Shown here: positions 43,905 through 52,029 of the stretch, piece by piece
How positions within the stretch are numbered: position 1 is the first letter of the stretch
Layout of the letters: every line of letters begins with the position of its first letter
Origin: CAZXFA01 sp964640085
GTDB taxonomy: Bacteria > Actinomycetota > UBA4738 > HRBIN12
Assembly: GCA_964640085.1 (NCBI GenBank)
Contig: CAZXFA010000003.1
Location: forward strand, 68,256 to 132,255
Length of the DNA: 64,000 bases
Direction of reading: 5' to 3'
Program-made: the position numbers and the translations under genes
Notes under the pieces: generated by a model
The model's input: the letters and a program-made list of their open reading frames with translations, nothing else
Databases searched by the model: none
Told to the model about the DNA's origin: nothing

Positions 43905-44936
43905 ATGGCTCCGGTCAAGGTCGCGATCAACGGGTGCGGGGTGATCGGCAAGCGGGTGGCCGACGCCGTCACCCTCCAGCCCGATATGGGGCTCGTAGGC
44001 ATCGCCGACGTCGCTACCGACTACCGGATCCAGCTCGCGGCCGGCCGCGGCTACCCGGTCTTCGGGGCGACGCCGGAGGCGGTCTCGGCGATGCGGGAGG
44101 CCGGCCTGAAACCTGCGGGGAGCCTCGAGGACCTGCTCCGGGAGGTCGACGTGGTGGTGGACGCCGCGCCGAAGAGGGTCGGCGCAGCGAACAAGGCGGC
44201 CTACGAGGCCGCCGGGGTGAAGGCCATCTTCCAGGGCGGCGAGAAGCACGAGCTCACGGGGACCTCCTTCGTCGCCCAGGCCAACTACGAGGAGGCGGTT
44301 GGCAGGGACTCCGCCCGGGTGGTCTCCTGCAACACGACGGGCTTGGTCCGGGTCCTCGGGTCCCTCCGCGCTGCAGGCCTGCTCGCTCGGGCCAGGGCGG
44401 TGCTGATCCGCAGAGGCACCGATCCCTGGGAGTCGCACAAGGGTGGCCTGATCAACACGCTCCTACCCGAGTCCAAGGTGCCCTCCCACCAGGGTCCGGA
44501 CGCTCGCACGGTGATCCCCGATCTGGACATCGTGACGATGGCGGCCGCCGGGCCGTTCAACCTGGCCCACACGCACTTCACCGTGGTCGAGACGCCCAGG
44601 GAGGCCAGCCGTGAGGGGGTCCTGGAGGCCCTGCGGCAGGCGCCGCGTATTGCCCTCGTCCGCGCATCGAACGGCGTGGAGGCGGCCAACTCGGTGATCG
44701 AGATCGTCCGGGATCTCGGCCGGCCTCGGGCCGACCTGTGGGAGGTCGCGCTGTGGGAGGACACCCTGGCCGTTTCGGGGAGGGAGATCTTCCTGTCCTA
44801 CGTGGTCCACAACGAGGCCATCGTGACGCCTGAGAACGTCGACGCGATCCGGGCCATCACCGCGATCGAGACCGACGGCGCGAAGTCGATCGCTCAGACC
44901 GACCAGTCGCTCGGAATCCGGAAGGAGCTGCCGTAA
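43905..44936 (+). CDS. Type II (archaeal-type) glyceraldehyde-3-phosphate dehydrogenase
   Basis: 343-residue enzyme of the archaeal GAPDH class, not the usual bacterial GapA. It begins with KVAINGCGVIGKRVADAV (Rossmann entry), has FQGGEKHELTGTSF, the catalytic Cys142 in SCNTTGLVRVLG and HTHFTVVETP. These enzymes usually accept NADP as well as NAD and act in the gluconeogenic direction. ATG at 43905 was chosen over 43899 because GGAG at 43893-43896 then has proper spacing. Lateral acquisition is plausible. Confidence 0.9.
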   Translation: MAPVKVAINGCGVIGKRVADAVTLQPDMGLVGIADVATDYRIQLAAGRGYPVFGATPEAVSAMREAGLKPAGSLEDLLREVDVVVDAAPKRVGAANKAAYEAAGVKAIFQGGEKHELTGTSFVAQANYEEAVGRDSARVVSCNTTGLVRVLGSLRAAGLLARARAVLIRRGTDPWESHKGGLINTLLPESKVPSHQGPDARTVIPDLDIVTMAAAGPFNLAHTHFTVVETPREASREGVLEALRQAPRIALVRASNGVEAANSVIEIVRDLGRPRADLWEVALWEDTLAVSGREIFLSYVVHNEAIVTPENVDAIRAITAIETDGAKSIAQTDQSLGIRKELP

Positions 44937-44989
44937 GGAGGGGTTCTGACTGCCCGGCCAGACGTCGGCGTCCGCCGGGCCATCCACCG

Positions 44990-45149
44990 ATGGACGTTCT
45001 TGGGGCTGCCGGCGGGCCTTGACCCGCAGGCGTCTGGCCACGCTGTCTAGATCCTCACCCGGAGCAGCCGCATCAAGCACGTCCCTCTTGCGCCGGACCG
45101 ACCAGCGGAACTCCCTGTCAGACTGCTTCTTCTCGGCCAGCACCGCCAT
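44990..45149 (-). pseudogene. Relic of a transposase helix-turn-helix (IS3 OrfA-like)
   Basis: Minus-strand reading gives FRWSVRRKRDVL, then in a neighbouring frame MRLLR, then back to GEDLDSVARRLRVKA. Joined, they match the N-terminal HTH of OrfA-type transposases (K/R-rich, RLLRGEDL...SREL.V). At least two indels break it and no OrfB, inverted repeats or target duplication are evident. The surrounding 44937-45598 interval has no intact gene. Confidence 0.4.
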
Positions 45150-45269
45150 CTTGGGAGCTCCTCCCGCGCCATCCTCCAGGCGCTCGTCGGGTATCCAAAG
45201 GGAACCGGGTGCGGTGGCCTCGTACCGGACCCGGCTGGAGGGGGCGGGGGGACGCCCAATCCGCGCACC

Positions 45270-45473
45270 GTCCCGCGGTGCAGGCGTGCATCCGGTGCCC
45301 CGCAGGGCTCGGTACGTCACGAACACCACCACCGATCCCATCGGCAGCGCGCCGATCACGTCGGTGAACGAGTGCACGCCGATGTAGATCCGCGAGAATC
45401 CAGCGAAGCGGGCGCGGCGGTCGAGGTCGTGGTCGACTCGCTCGCCAACCCGCTTTCGGTATCTGTCTCCGGT
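45270..45473 (-). pseudogene. Relic of a PAP2-family phosphatase C-terminus
   Basis: A minus-strand frame opened just after a TGA (45474-45476) contains RFAGFSRIYIGVHSFTDVIG then ALPMGSVVVFVTYRAL. This is the last catalytic block (SR-x5-H-x3-D) plus final TM helix of membrane phosphatases of the PAP2 superfamily. The upstream catalytic blocks are absent; a hydrophobic piece LRTIGALVLMLSG lies in another frame near 45500. It is a decayed gene end. Confidence 0.55.
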
Positions 45474-45598
45474 TCAGTCCCGGCCGTGCCCGGGCCCGAC
45501 AGCATGAGGACCAAGGCACCGATCGTTCTCAACCCACGCGCCCTGAGCCCGGGTTCCCGTATCCGCAGGTTCCGCGATGTCCTAGCTCCCCTCAAGGA

Positions 45599-46738
45599 TC
45601 AGGCCCATTCCCCGTGCGGGAGGACCGGCTTGAACTCGATGACGACCCTACCGATCGGATCGGGCGCCCTGAAGCCGTACGAGAGCTCTGCCTCGACTTC
45701 GTCGCCACCCCAGCCCGGCCCGAACCCAGCCTCCGCGAACGCCGCATCGAGGACTCGGGCTTCCTCGGTCGTGACCACCGAGCAGTTGGAGCCGACCGGG
45801 GTGGGCTCGCTGATCTTGGGAGGGTTGAAGTAGAACCACGTTTGCACGGTTCGATCCTTCGTGCGCAGCAGATCCTCGGCCGCAGACGGAAGCGACGCTA
45901 ACAGGCGGCCCGCTCCGATCGGCTCGGAAACGGGAACCTGGGGGCCGTAGCAGACGGCGAAACGCGACGGCACGTAGGCCCGGATCTCCGCATCCGCCCA
46001 CGCCCTCGCCGGAAGCCACGAGGCGGGATCGCCGAGCCGCCCATCGAGCCGCAACAGAACCTCTTGTTGCTCATTCGTCGCGGGTTCCTCGGGACACGAG
46101 ATGGTGGCAGACCCCCTGTAGGTGATGCTCACGACCCGGTTGCCCTCGCGCACCTCGATCAGGTTGAAGCAAGGAACGTCGGCAGAGATGCTCAAGGTAC
46201 TTTCACTATCGAAGAGGCGCGCGGAGGTGACCTCAGTGACCTCCGACCTAGCGAGCTCGACACCTTCAGGCGTGAGGCGCCGTTCGAGGTAGCCCGTGAA
46301 GCTATCGTGGGAGGCACCGTAGTTCTGGCCCCAGATCACCCGGCCGTCCGCGTACACCCACATAGCGGTGATCCGGCCATCTCTTGTGGTTCCTCCGTAG
46401 AAGCGAAGCACGGGATCACCGGTCTCGGGCATGCTCGGCGTCGCTCCTACCGGTGGCAGCCCGATGAAGCCCACGCGCTCGGTGGGGGTCTGCGCGGTCG
46501 CCGTCGGACCGGTGACCTCGCCTCCGGGAACGACGGGCGTCTGGGTGCGATCGGACCCGCCGCCGCTCGTCACGAGCCAGACCGCCGCGACGAAGACGGC
46601 GATCCCGACGACGCCGGCCGAGATCCGCTGCCTCTGACGCTTGCGGTCGCGGCGGCGCGCCACGTCGTCGAACGTGAAGCCTGCTGGACGAGCGACCCGT
46701 TCGAGATCGCGCTCGAGGAGCGTTCGGTAGTCAGACAT
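45599..46738 (-). CDS. Membrane-anchored anti-sigma-like protein
   Basis: 379-residue protein with a cytoplasmic N-terminus (about 40 residues, charged), one TM helix (ISAGVVGIAVFVAAVWLVT) and a large exported domain with several cysteines. Its start overlaps the end of the ECF sigma gene by 8 bases, the standard layout for a sigma factor and its membrane-bound regulator. No classic zinc anti-sigma HxxxCxxC motif is visible, so the anti-sigma role rests on position and topology. Confidence 0.72.
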   Translation of the reverse strand: MSDYRTLLERDLERVARPAGFTFDDVARRRDRKRQRQRISAGVVGIAVFVAAVWLVTSGGGSDRTQTPVVPGGEVTGPTATAQTPTERVGFIGLPPVGATPSMPETGDPVLRFYGGTTRDGRITAMWVYADGRVIWGQNYGASHDSFTGYLERRLTPEGVELARSEVTEVTSARLFDSESTLSISADVPCFNLIEVREGNRVVSITYRGSATISCPEEPATNEQQEVLLRLDGRLGDPASWLPARAWADAEIRAYVPSRFAVCYGPQVPVSEPIGAGRLLASLPSAAEDLLRTKDRTVQTWFYFNPPKISEPTPVGSNCSVVTTEEARVLDAAFAEAGFGPGWGGDEVEAELSYGFRAPDPIGRVVIEFKPVLPHGEWA

Positions 46739-47297
46739 CGGTTCCGTCCACCTCTCGTTTCAGCGCCGTGCGGCCCCGATGCTTGAGCACCCCGATCGTC
46801 GAGGCCTTCACGCCGAGCACCCGTGCGGCGTCTTCCGCGCTGTAGCCGAGCAACTCGGTGAGCACGAGCGCGGCGCGCTGCCGAGGCGTGAGGGCTCGAA
46901 GAGCCTCGCTCAACATCACCGCCGAATCCGCCGGCGCCGAGGTCGTCCTCGGCGATAGGGAGGCCGCGATACGACCGAACAGCTTCGCCCGTCGATAACG
47001 CTTGCGGAAGGCGTTCATCGCGGTCCGGTGGAGGTATCCCGCTGGGTTGTCCATCAGCTGGACCCGGTCCCAGCGCTCCCACATGGCCACGAACGCATCC
47101 TGCGCGATCTCCTCGGCCTCGGAGCGATCGCCGGTCACGAGGGCCAGCAGGTCGCAGAGGCGATCCCGCTCGAGCTCGAAGAACTCCTCGAAGGGCACGA
47201 CCGTGGCGGCTGCGTGGTTCACGCCTGCCAGGTCGTTCGCCGAGAGCGCCTTCGACTCTCCCATCATTCCTTCTGATCCACCAGGGCCCCCGGACAT
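46731..47297 (-). CDS. ECF-family RNA polymerase sigma factor
   Basis: 188-residue group IV sigma factor. Region 2 is visible as LVTGDRSEAEEIAQDAFVAM and region 4 as LTPRQRAALVLTELLGYSAE, then AARVLGVKASTIGVLKHRGR. It would direct polymerase to stress-type promoters when released by the adjacent membrane protein. The start is uncertain: ATG at 47295-47297 gives full length, and a second ATG at residue 11 has GAAGGA directly before it. Confidence 0.92.
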   Translation of the reverse strand: MSGGPGGSEGMMGESKALSANDLAGVNHAAATVVPFEEFFELERDRLCDLLALVTGDRSEAEEIAQDAFVAMWERWDRVQLMDNPAGYLHRTAMNAFRKRYRRAKLFGRIAASLSPRTTSAPADSAVMLSEALRALTPRQRAALVLTELLGYSAEDAARVLGVKASTIGVLKHRGRTALKREVDGTDV

Positions 47298-47384
47298 TTC
47301 GCTCGGTGGAGTTTGCCTCGTCGTCGGGGCGGGCGCGACGCGATCGCGAGCGCGACTCGGGAACGGCCTCTGACCCAGCTTCGC

Positions 47385-47459
47385 TGGTGGGCGCTAGAGG
47401 ATTCGAACCTCTGACCTCTTCCGCGTCAAGGAAGCGCTCTACCCCTGAGCTAAGCGCCC
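47385..47459 (-). tRNA. tRNA-Val (GAC)
   Basis: Cloverleaf: acceptor GGGCGCT/AGCGCCC, D-arm GCTC/GAGC, anticodon stem CTTCC/GGAAG with loop TTGACGC (anticodon GAC, Val) and T-arm AGAGG-TTCGAAT-CCTCT. The discriminator A is followed by an encoded CCA. Confidence 0.95.
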
Positions 47460-47485
47460 GTGACCCGGCATGGTACCGGACGACG

Positions 47486-47556
47486 AGGCGGGGACCGGAA
47501 TCGAACCGGTGTACGGGGCTTTGCAGGCCCCTGCCTAACCACTCGGCCACCCCGCC
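47486..47556 (-). tRNA. tRNA-Cys (GCA)
   Basis: Acceptor GGCGGGG/CCCCGCC, anticodon stem GGGGC/GCCCC with loop CTGCAAA (anticodon GCA, Cys) and T-arm ACCGG-TTCGATT-CCGGT. Discriminator U, as expected for cysteine tRNA; CCA is not encoded. It lies 26 bases upstream of tRNA-Val(GAC) and may share its transcript. Confidence 0.95.
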
Positions 47557-48125
47557 GGAGGACGACCCGGGTCCCCGGGCCGTCATCAGTCTACGGGAAC
47601 CGCCGGACACGACAGGGGCGAGTTCTCCCGCATGGGGTCGTTCGACCCTCGGCGTCGCGGCGCTTTCGGCGACCGCATCGACCGGGATCTCCTGGGCACC
47701 TGATCCCGTGGGGCGCGCCGGACCCCAGGGCGTGAGGTTCGAAGGACGGAGCAGCGACGCCGAGCGGACGACCGATCCAAGCCCGGGACCCCAGCTTGAC
47801 AGGGGCGCTCCGGCGTGCCCGGACCCAGGCCGTGGCGTCCCGGCGGATCCGCTAACCGCCGCTCAGCAAGGCGGTGCGCCGGATGGGTCAGGAGTGGCCC
47901 GGACCGCGCGACCGTGACCCAAGGTCCGGACCTCGCGCGGGCTGGGCGCATCGGGGAGTCCAGCGGGAAGCTCACCGGATGCTTCGAGAGGCAGGACGGA
48001 ACGGACGCGGATCGTGAAGGCACTCGGCCATCCTCGCGCCCTATCACGAGGGCGATGCGTCCAGCAGTCCCCCGGCGGGCACTGCGCATAGACCTTCGAC
48101 CGACCCGGGTAGCGACCGTTGGCGG
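47557..48125. other. Gene-poor interval after the tRNA pair
   Basis: I find no convincing gene. Long open frames exist on both strands but their products are Arg/Pro/Ser-rich without domains and lack the third-position bias of the true genes around them. The stretch could contain decayed sequence. Confidence 0.4.
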
Positions 48126-48365
48126 ATGTCCCTGGTCCCCCGGACGGCTTACCTTGGATGCGTGCAGTCGCTCCTCCCAGAATCGCTCCACCAGCGGCAC
48201 GACGATGGTCGTGTTCGTTGCCACGTCTGCCGACACACCGAGTTCGTCCACGCCGACGACGGCGCCCGCCGGTGCCTCTACTCCGAGTGTTCCTGCAGCG
48301 GGTTCCGACAGGCGGTCCAGGCTCACCCGTCCCCGCATCGACCGGAGGGGCCAGGATCCGACTGA
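48126..48365 (+). CDS. Small zinc-ribbon-like protein
   Basis: A frame of up to 79 residues whose middle reads VRCHVCRHTEFVHADDGARR followed by CLYSECSCSGF. The CxxC ... CxxxxCxC spacing with a conserved-looking His suggests a compact zinc-binding knuckle, as in short actinobacterial zinc-ribbon proteins. The start is uncertain: ATG at 48126 lacks a ribosome-binding site, and GTG at 48162 lies just after TACCTT, which could be a -10 element of a leaderless transcript. Function unknown. Confidence 0.45.
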   Translation: MSLVPRTAYLGCVQSLLPESLHQRHDDGRVRCHVCRHTEFVHADDGARRCLYSECSCSGFRQAVQAHPSPHRPEGPGSD

Positions 48366-48501
48366 CGCCGGGCGCTGCTTCAGGACCCTTCGAGGTCACG
48401 CTTCCGCTTCGAGTGGATCGAGGTGCCCGGAGGGCGGTCGGTGTCCAGACGGATCGACTGCAACGACAGGGTGCCTGCCAGCTGGCGCCCTCGACGCACG
48501 C

Positions 48502-48708
48502 ATGATGCCCAGGGGAGACCGAAGTGGGACCACGATCTTCTTCGATCGCCGAGTGGAAGAGGTCGACAGTCTCGTGGATGTTTCCGACAGATCTCGGCGT
48601 CTCACCGGCTTCGTCAACAGCCACACCGAGGAGCGCACCCTCAGCAGGGAGGTGGGACGACCGATCCTGCGAGCGGCGACGGTCGCGCTCGGCCTGACGC
48701 GGTCCTAA
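48502..48708 (+). CDS. Hypothetical 68-residue ORF
   Basis: Opens with ATG-ATG and encodes MMPRGDRSGTTIFFDRRVEE ending LRAATVALGLTRS. It has balanced composition with acidic and aliphatic positions but no recognised domain. It is convergent with the secreted-protein gene (12 bases between stops). Weakly supported. Confidence 0.25.
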   Translation: MMPRGDRSGTTIFFDRRVEEVDSLVDVSDRSRRLTGFVNSHTEERTLSREVGRPILRAATVALGLTRS

Positions 48709-48720
48709 CGCGAACCGTGC

Positions 48721-49110
48721 TTAGGGGCCGGAATGATGGCAGCCCCAGTAGTCAGCGCCGGCGAAGTCCAGGAAGGACCATTCCCCCTCGTGCGGACAGG
48801 CTTGACCGGCGAAGAGGTCGGCGCGGATGAGCATCTCCGTCCCGGAGAACGCTTCTGTGGTGCCGTCGTAGACGTTGAGACTGAGACTGGGCGGAGTGGC
48901 CGTGCCCGTGATCAGGTCAAGAAGGGTGGGCCTGCCAGGCGCTGCACAATGGAAGAAGCCGAGGATGGTTACGTCGGGGCTGCAGTCCCATCCCGCCGCC
49001 TGAGCCTTCGCCTTCGTGGCGTTCGGAGCGGACAGCGCCGTCCCAGTGACACCCGGGATCGCGACCAGTGAAGCCATTGAGACAGCTGCCACAACGACGA
49101 AGCGCTTCAT
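48721..49110 (-). CDS. Small secreted protein of unknown function
   Basis: 129-residue product with a good Sec signal peptide (MKRFVVVAAVSMASLVAIPG, cleavage near ALSA-PN). The mature part is short and contains four cysteines (WDCSPD, FFHCAAPG, GQACPHEG, WGCHHSG), suggesting two disulfides. ATG at 49108-49110 follows AAGGTGG. I recognise no family. Confidence 0.7.
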   Translation of the reverse strand: MKRFVVVAAVSMASLVAIPGVTGTALSAPNATKAKAQAAGWDCSPDVTILGFFHCAAPGRPTLLDLITGTATPPSLSLNVYDGTTEAFSGTEMLIRADLFAGQACPHEGEWSFLDFAGADYWGCHHSGP

Positions 49111-49519
49111 GGCCACCACCTTTCGTGTGCCGTAAGCGTGGGCCACCCAACCTACAAGGCTTGCTGGAGGGAGTCAAAGCCGTCGATCGGCCCATCTACC
49201 GATGCTATGAGCTCCATCACCTGCAGGATCCGAGACCGTGCGTCCGGACGGAGCTTGAGCCCCGAACGCGGGAGCGCCTAGAGAGCCCGGGTCCGGCTCC
49301 CCACGCCCAGCTGCTCCACTTGTTCACCTTGCACGAATCCGAGCGTGTCGACGCATGGGCGAGTTCTGGCAACCTCGATACCCGCATCGTCCGCGGAGGA
49401 GGATCCGGTGCTGCCGACCGTGCTGGTGGGGATGCTGAGGGGGACAGACCGCTGAGGCGGTCTGGGCGACCGCTATGAACCGTAGGTGGACCTTCGCGCT
49501 GAAAGGTCGAAGCTACCTC
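49111..49519. other. Gap of about 410 bases with a hairpin
   Basis: No credible gene is visible. A plus-strand frame across the gap has weak codon bias and a nondescript product. A hairpin at 49445-49464 (CAGACCGC-TGAG-GCGGTCTG) lies about 55 bases beyond the methyltransferase stop and is described separately. Confidence 0.4.
49445..49464 (-). terminator. Hairpin downstream of the methyltransferase gene
   Basis: Perfect 8-bp stem CAGACCGC/GCGGTCTG with a four-base loop, positioned after the minus-strand methyltransferase. No T-tract follows, so termination is only suggested. Confidence 0.4.
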
Positions 49520-50242
49520 TCAAAGCGTGGCGACGAGCCAGAGGCGATCGGAGGCGAGCTCGAACGGTTCGAGCTTGTCGTCGAGCGTCTCGAACGAGGT
49601 GAACCCGGCCTCCATGAGCAGGTCCGTGAGGTCCTTCACGGGGTAGAGGCGCATCGACGACCGGTGCTCGGTACGCTCCCCACCGCGCAGGAACGTCCAC
49701 GTCGTCTCGATACGGCCGGTCGTGACGGCGAATGACCGCTCCTCGAGCACGATCGTCCCCTCGACCTCGAACCAGTTCCGCTCGCCGAAGCGGGCCAGGA
49801 TCGACTCGAGCGCGGGAACGTCGATCAGGTAGCGCCCGCCGGGCCGCAACGCGTGGGCGGCGGCGGTCGCCTGAGCGAGGTTCCCTTCCTCGTCGAAGTA
49901 CCCGAACGACCCCCAGAAGCACAGCGTGGCGTCGAACTGCTCCTCGTACGGGAGCTCGCGCATGTCCGCCTTCTCGTACCGCACACCGTCATCACGGGCG
50001 CGGGCGACCTCGAGGAACCGGTCGGTGATGTCGACGCCGACGACGTCGCACCCACGCGCCGCGAGCCGGCTCGCGATCCGTCCGGTCCCGCATGGAACGT
50101 CGAGCACCCGCATCCCCGGCTCGAGCCGCAGGGCTCGGACCACCCGATCCGCCTGATCAGCCGCGTCCTCGGCCGAGCCCCACCCCAGCTGGACCCGCTG
50201 CCAGGCGGGGGACTCGAACATCTCCTCCCACCACTCGCTCAC
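49520..50242 (-). CDS. Class I SAM-dependent methyltransferase
   Basis: 240-residue Rossmann-fold methyltransferase. Motif I is VLDVPCGTGRIASRLAARG then VVGVDI; motif II/III appears as ATLCFWGSFGYFDEEGN and LRPGGRYLIDVP. The pattern resembles small-molecule methyltransferases with a C-terminal beta extension. GTG at 50240-50242 (SEWWEEMFESPAWQ) is preferred over an upstream ATG because the intervening residues look non-coding. Substrate unknown. Confidence 0.85.
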   Translation of the reverse strand: MSEWWEEMFESPAWQRVQLGWGSAEDAADQADRVVRALRLEPGMRVLDVPCGTGRIASRLAARGCDVVGVDITDRFLEVARARDDGVRYEKADMRELPYEEQFDATLCFWGSFGYFDEEGNLAQATAAAHALRPGGRYLIDVPALESILARFGERNWFEVEGTIVLEERSFAVTTGRIETTWTFLRGGERTEHRSSMRLYPVKDLTDLLMEAGFTSFETLDDKLEPFELASDRLWLVATL

Positions 50243-50418
50243 GGAAGCCACCCTAGTCCTGAGCCGGTCAGGCTGGGTGAGGGTCCTGGGCGGGCCGGGT
50301 CCGGCAGCCCTACCTGCGGTCACTCCTCGTCCATAGCCTCACCACGGTCCCTCCCATCTGAGTGCGCACGCTCCCCCACGAGGAGAAGCGCACCCTCACC
50401 GGGGAGGGGGTAGGCGTG

Positions 50419-50838
50419 ATGCGACGGACGGCGCATCTCACATCGAGGGATCGAGTCGCGACGGTCTTCGTCGGGGCGGGCGCGCTCGTCTACCTGCTCT
50501 GGCTGGCCGGCGTCGGGTCTCGGGTGGAGACCGACGTAAGAGTGGTCACCGGGACCGTCCTGGCGCTGGGGTTCTGGGCCTCCGCCTCCGCCGTCGTCCC
50601 CGGCTTCGACGGACTACTGCACGGCTCGAAGTTGTACCTCGCTATCACGTCACTGCTTGGGCTCGGTGCGTTCGGCGTCGGGATCGTGGCCCTGGTGAGC
50701 GGGAGCGAGCTCGCACTCGGCGTCCTGGTCGCGACCACCGTCGTGCTGTGGGCAATCTCCACGGTGCGGCACGCGAACGCTGCGGCGAGCGAGCCGCGTG
50801 CCGGTGGAAGCTCGACACTCGCCGGTCTCAGCCGTTGA
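50419..50838 (+). CDS. Small integral membrane protein
   Basis: 139 residues with four predicted TM helices (VATVFVGAGALVYLLWLAG; VVTGTVLALGFWASASAVV; LYLAITSLLGLGAFGVGIVA; LALGVLVATTVVLWAISTV). ATG at 50419 follows a GGGGAGGGGG stretch. No recognised family or partner. Confidence 0.65.
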   Translation: MRRTAHLTSRDRVATVFVGAGALVYLLWLAGVGSRVETDVRVVTGTVLALGFWASASAVVPGFDGLLHGSKLYLAITSLLGLGAFGVGIVALVSGSELALGVLVATTVVLWAISTVRHANAAASEPRAGGSSTLAGLSR

Positions 50839-50963
50839 GGACGGGCGGCCCAGCATCCCGGCGGTGCTCGGTCGGGTCTGCGGGAGGCTCAGCCCAGCCG
50901 TGAGTCTTGGCGTGCCGGGCGGAACGGTCCGCTGGCGCGTCTTCTGAGCAGGAGGGACGGGGA

Positions 50964-51107
50964 GTGGGAACCGCGACCGTAGCCCAGGAGCTCCAGCGCA
51001 CCCGGGAAGGGCTGGCCGAGGTCTACGAGGTAGCCTGCCAGGGTGTCGGAACAGGTCGAGGAGCCTCGGTCCGCGCCGCGCAAGGGGTGGGGACTCGCCG
51101 AGGGTGA
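50964..51107 (+). CDS. Possible 47-residue ORF overlapping the kinase start
   Basis: A GTG with an excellent AGGAGGG ribosome-binding site 6-8 bases upstream opens a frame starting MGTATVAQELQRTREGLAEV that overlaps the kinase gene by 65 bases in another frame. The first 25 residues could form a helix, the rest is Gly/Arg-rich. It may be a coupling leader for the kinase, or chance. Confidence 0.25.
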   Translation: MGTATVAQELQRTREGLAEVYEVACQGVGTGRGASVRAAQGVGTRRG

Positions 51108-51957
51108 TCCGATCGTCCCCGGTCGATCCGTGTTGGATGAGATCGGGGGTGGATCGGACTACGAGGTGTTCCTGGCCTGGGATGAGCACCTCCACTCCCT
51201 CGTCGTCACGAAGCTCCTTCGGCCGCACCTGGTGCACGACGAGCACGCCCTGCGGTCCCTTGCCCGCGAGGCGGAGCTTCTCGAACGGCTTTCGCACCCG
51301 GTCATCGTCCGTGGATTCGCCGCCGTCCTGAAGGGTGATCGGCCCCATCTTGTGCTCGAGCATCTGGAGGGGCCGACGCTGGCCCGAACGATCCGGCGTG
51401 CGGGCCCACTGACGGTCGAGCAGCTCGTTCCCCTTGCATTCCAGCTCGCCAGCGCGCTCCAGTACCTTGCCAACGAGGAGGTCGTTCACCTCGATGTGAA
51501 ACCGGGAAACGTGATCCTGGGCGCCCCGCCGCGTCTGGTCGACCTCAGCGTGGCAAGAACGGTCGAGGCGGCCGCACTCCTCCGGACTCCGGTCGGGACC
51601 GACCCCTACATGGCCCCCGAGCAATGCGATCCCACGCTCGCCGGGATCGGTCCGGCGGCGGACGTGTACGGGCTGGGCGCGACCCTGTACGAAGCCATCA
51701 GCGGCAGCGTGCCGTTCCCCCGTCCCCGACACTTCGATCGCGAAGATCCGGCCCGGCGGTTCCCCCAGCTGAACGGTGCTCCTGCTCCGCTACCATCCGA
51801 TCGCGCGGGGGGCCTCGCCGAGATCGTCTCCGCGTGCCTTTCGTTCGAACCCGCGCGACGGCCGACGGCGGCTGAGGTCGGCGACCAGCTCGAGCCGCTC
51901 ATCGAGGCGATCAAGCCACGTCGGATCCTGGGGCGAGCGCGTCCCCGGCTACGGTGA
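51043..51957 (+). CDS. Serine/threonine protein kinase (soluble, atypical DFG)
   Basis: 304-residue Hanks-type kinase. The Gly-rich loop is EIGGGSDYEVFLAWD, the ATP-anchoring Lys57 lies in VVTKLL, and the alpha-C Glu is near 76. The catalytic loop is VVHLDVKPGNVIL (D151, K153, N156), with HLD instead of HRD. The metal site is VDLSVART (DLS, D167, instead of DFG), and PYMAPEQC follows. All catalytic residues remain, so activity is likely but activation-loop control may differ. Unlike PknB-type kinases it has no TM or PASTA region. GTG start; no obvious ribosome-binding site. Confidence 0.85.
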   Translation: MSEQVEEPRSAPRKGWGLAEGDPIVPGRSVLDEIGGGSDYEVFLAWDEHLHSLVVTKLLRPHLVHDEHALRSLAREAELLERLSHPVIVRGFAAVLKGDRPHLVLEHLEGPTLARTIRRAGPLTVEQLVPLAFQLASALQYLANEEVVHLDVKPGNVILGAPPRLVDLSVARTVEAAALLRTPVGTDPYMAPEQCDPTLAGIGPAADVYGLGATLYEAISGSVPFPRPRHFDREDPARRFPQLNGAPAPLPSDRAGGLAEIVSACLSFEPARRPTAAEVGDQLEPLIEAIKPRRILGRARPRLR

Positions 51958-51985
51958 GCGGACGCCCCCGGCTACGGTGAGCGGA
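51943..51985 (+). repeat. Tandem 20-bp duplication across the kinase stop
   Basis: CCCCGGCTACGGTGAGCGGA occurs at 51943-51962 and again at 51966-51985 (period 23). The first copy includes the kinase stop codon (TGA 51955-51957), so the second is a downstream duplicate. Confidence 0.8.
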
Positions 51986-52029
51986 AGGGCGACCCCGAGC
52001 GGCCCTTCCCCGTCGTGCTCGAAGACCTA

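Noticed and set aside
47586..48338. A 250-codon minus-strand gene after the tRNA pair
   Set aside because: The product is Arg/Ser/Pro-rich with no domain and lacks the GC3 bias of true genes. It is probably a chance open frame.
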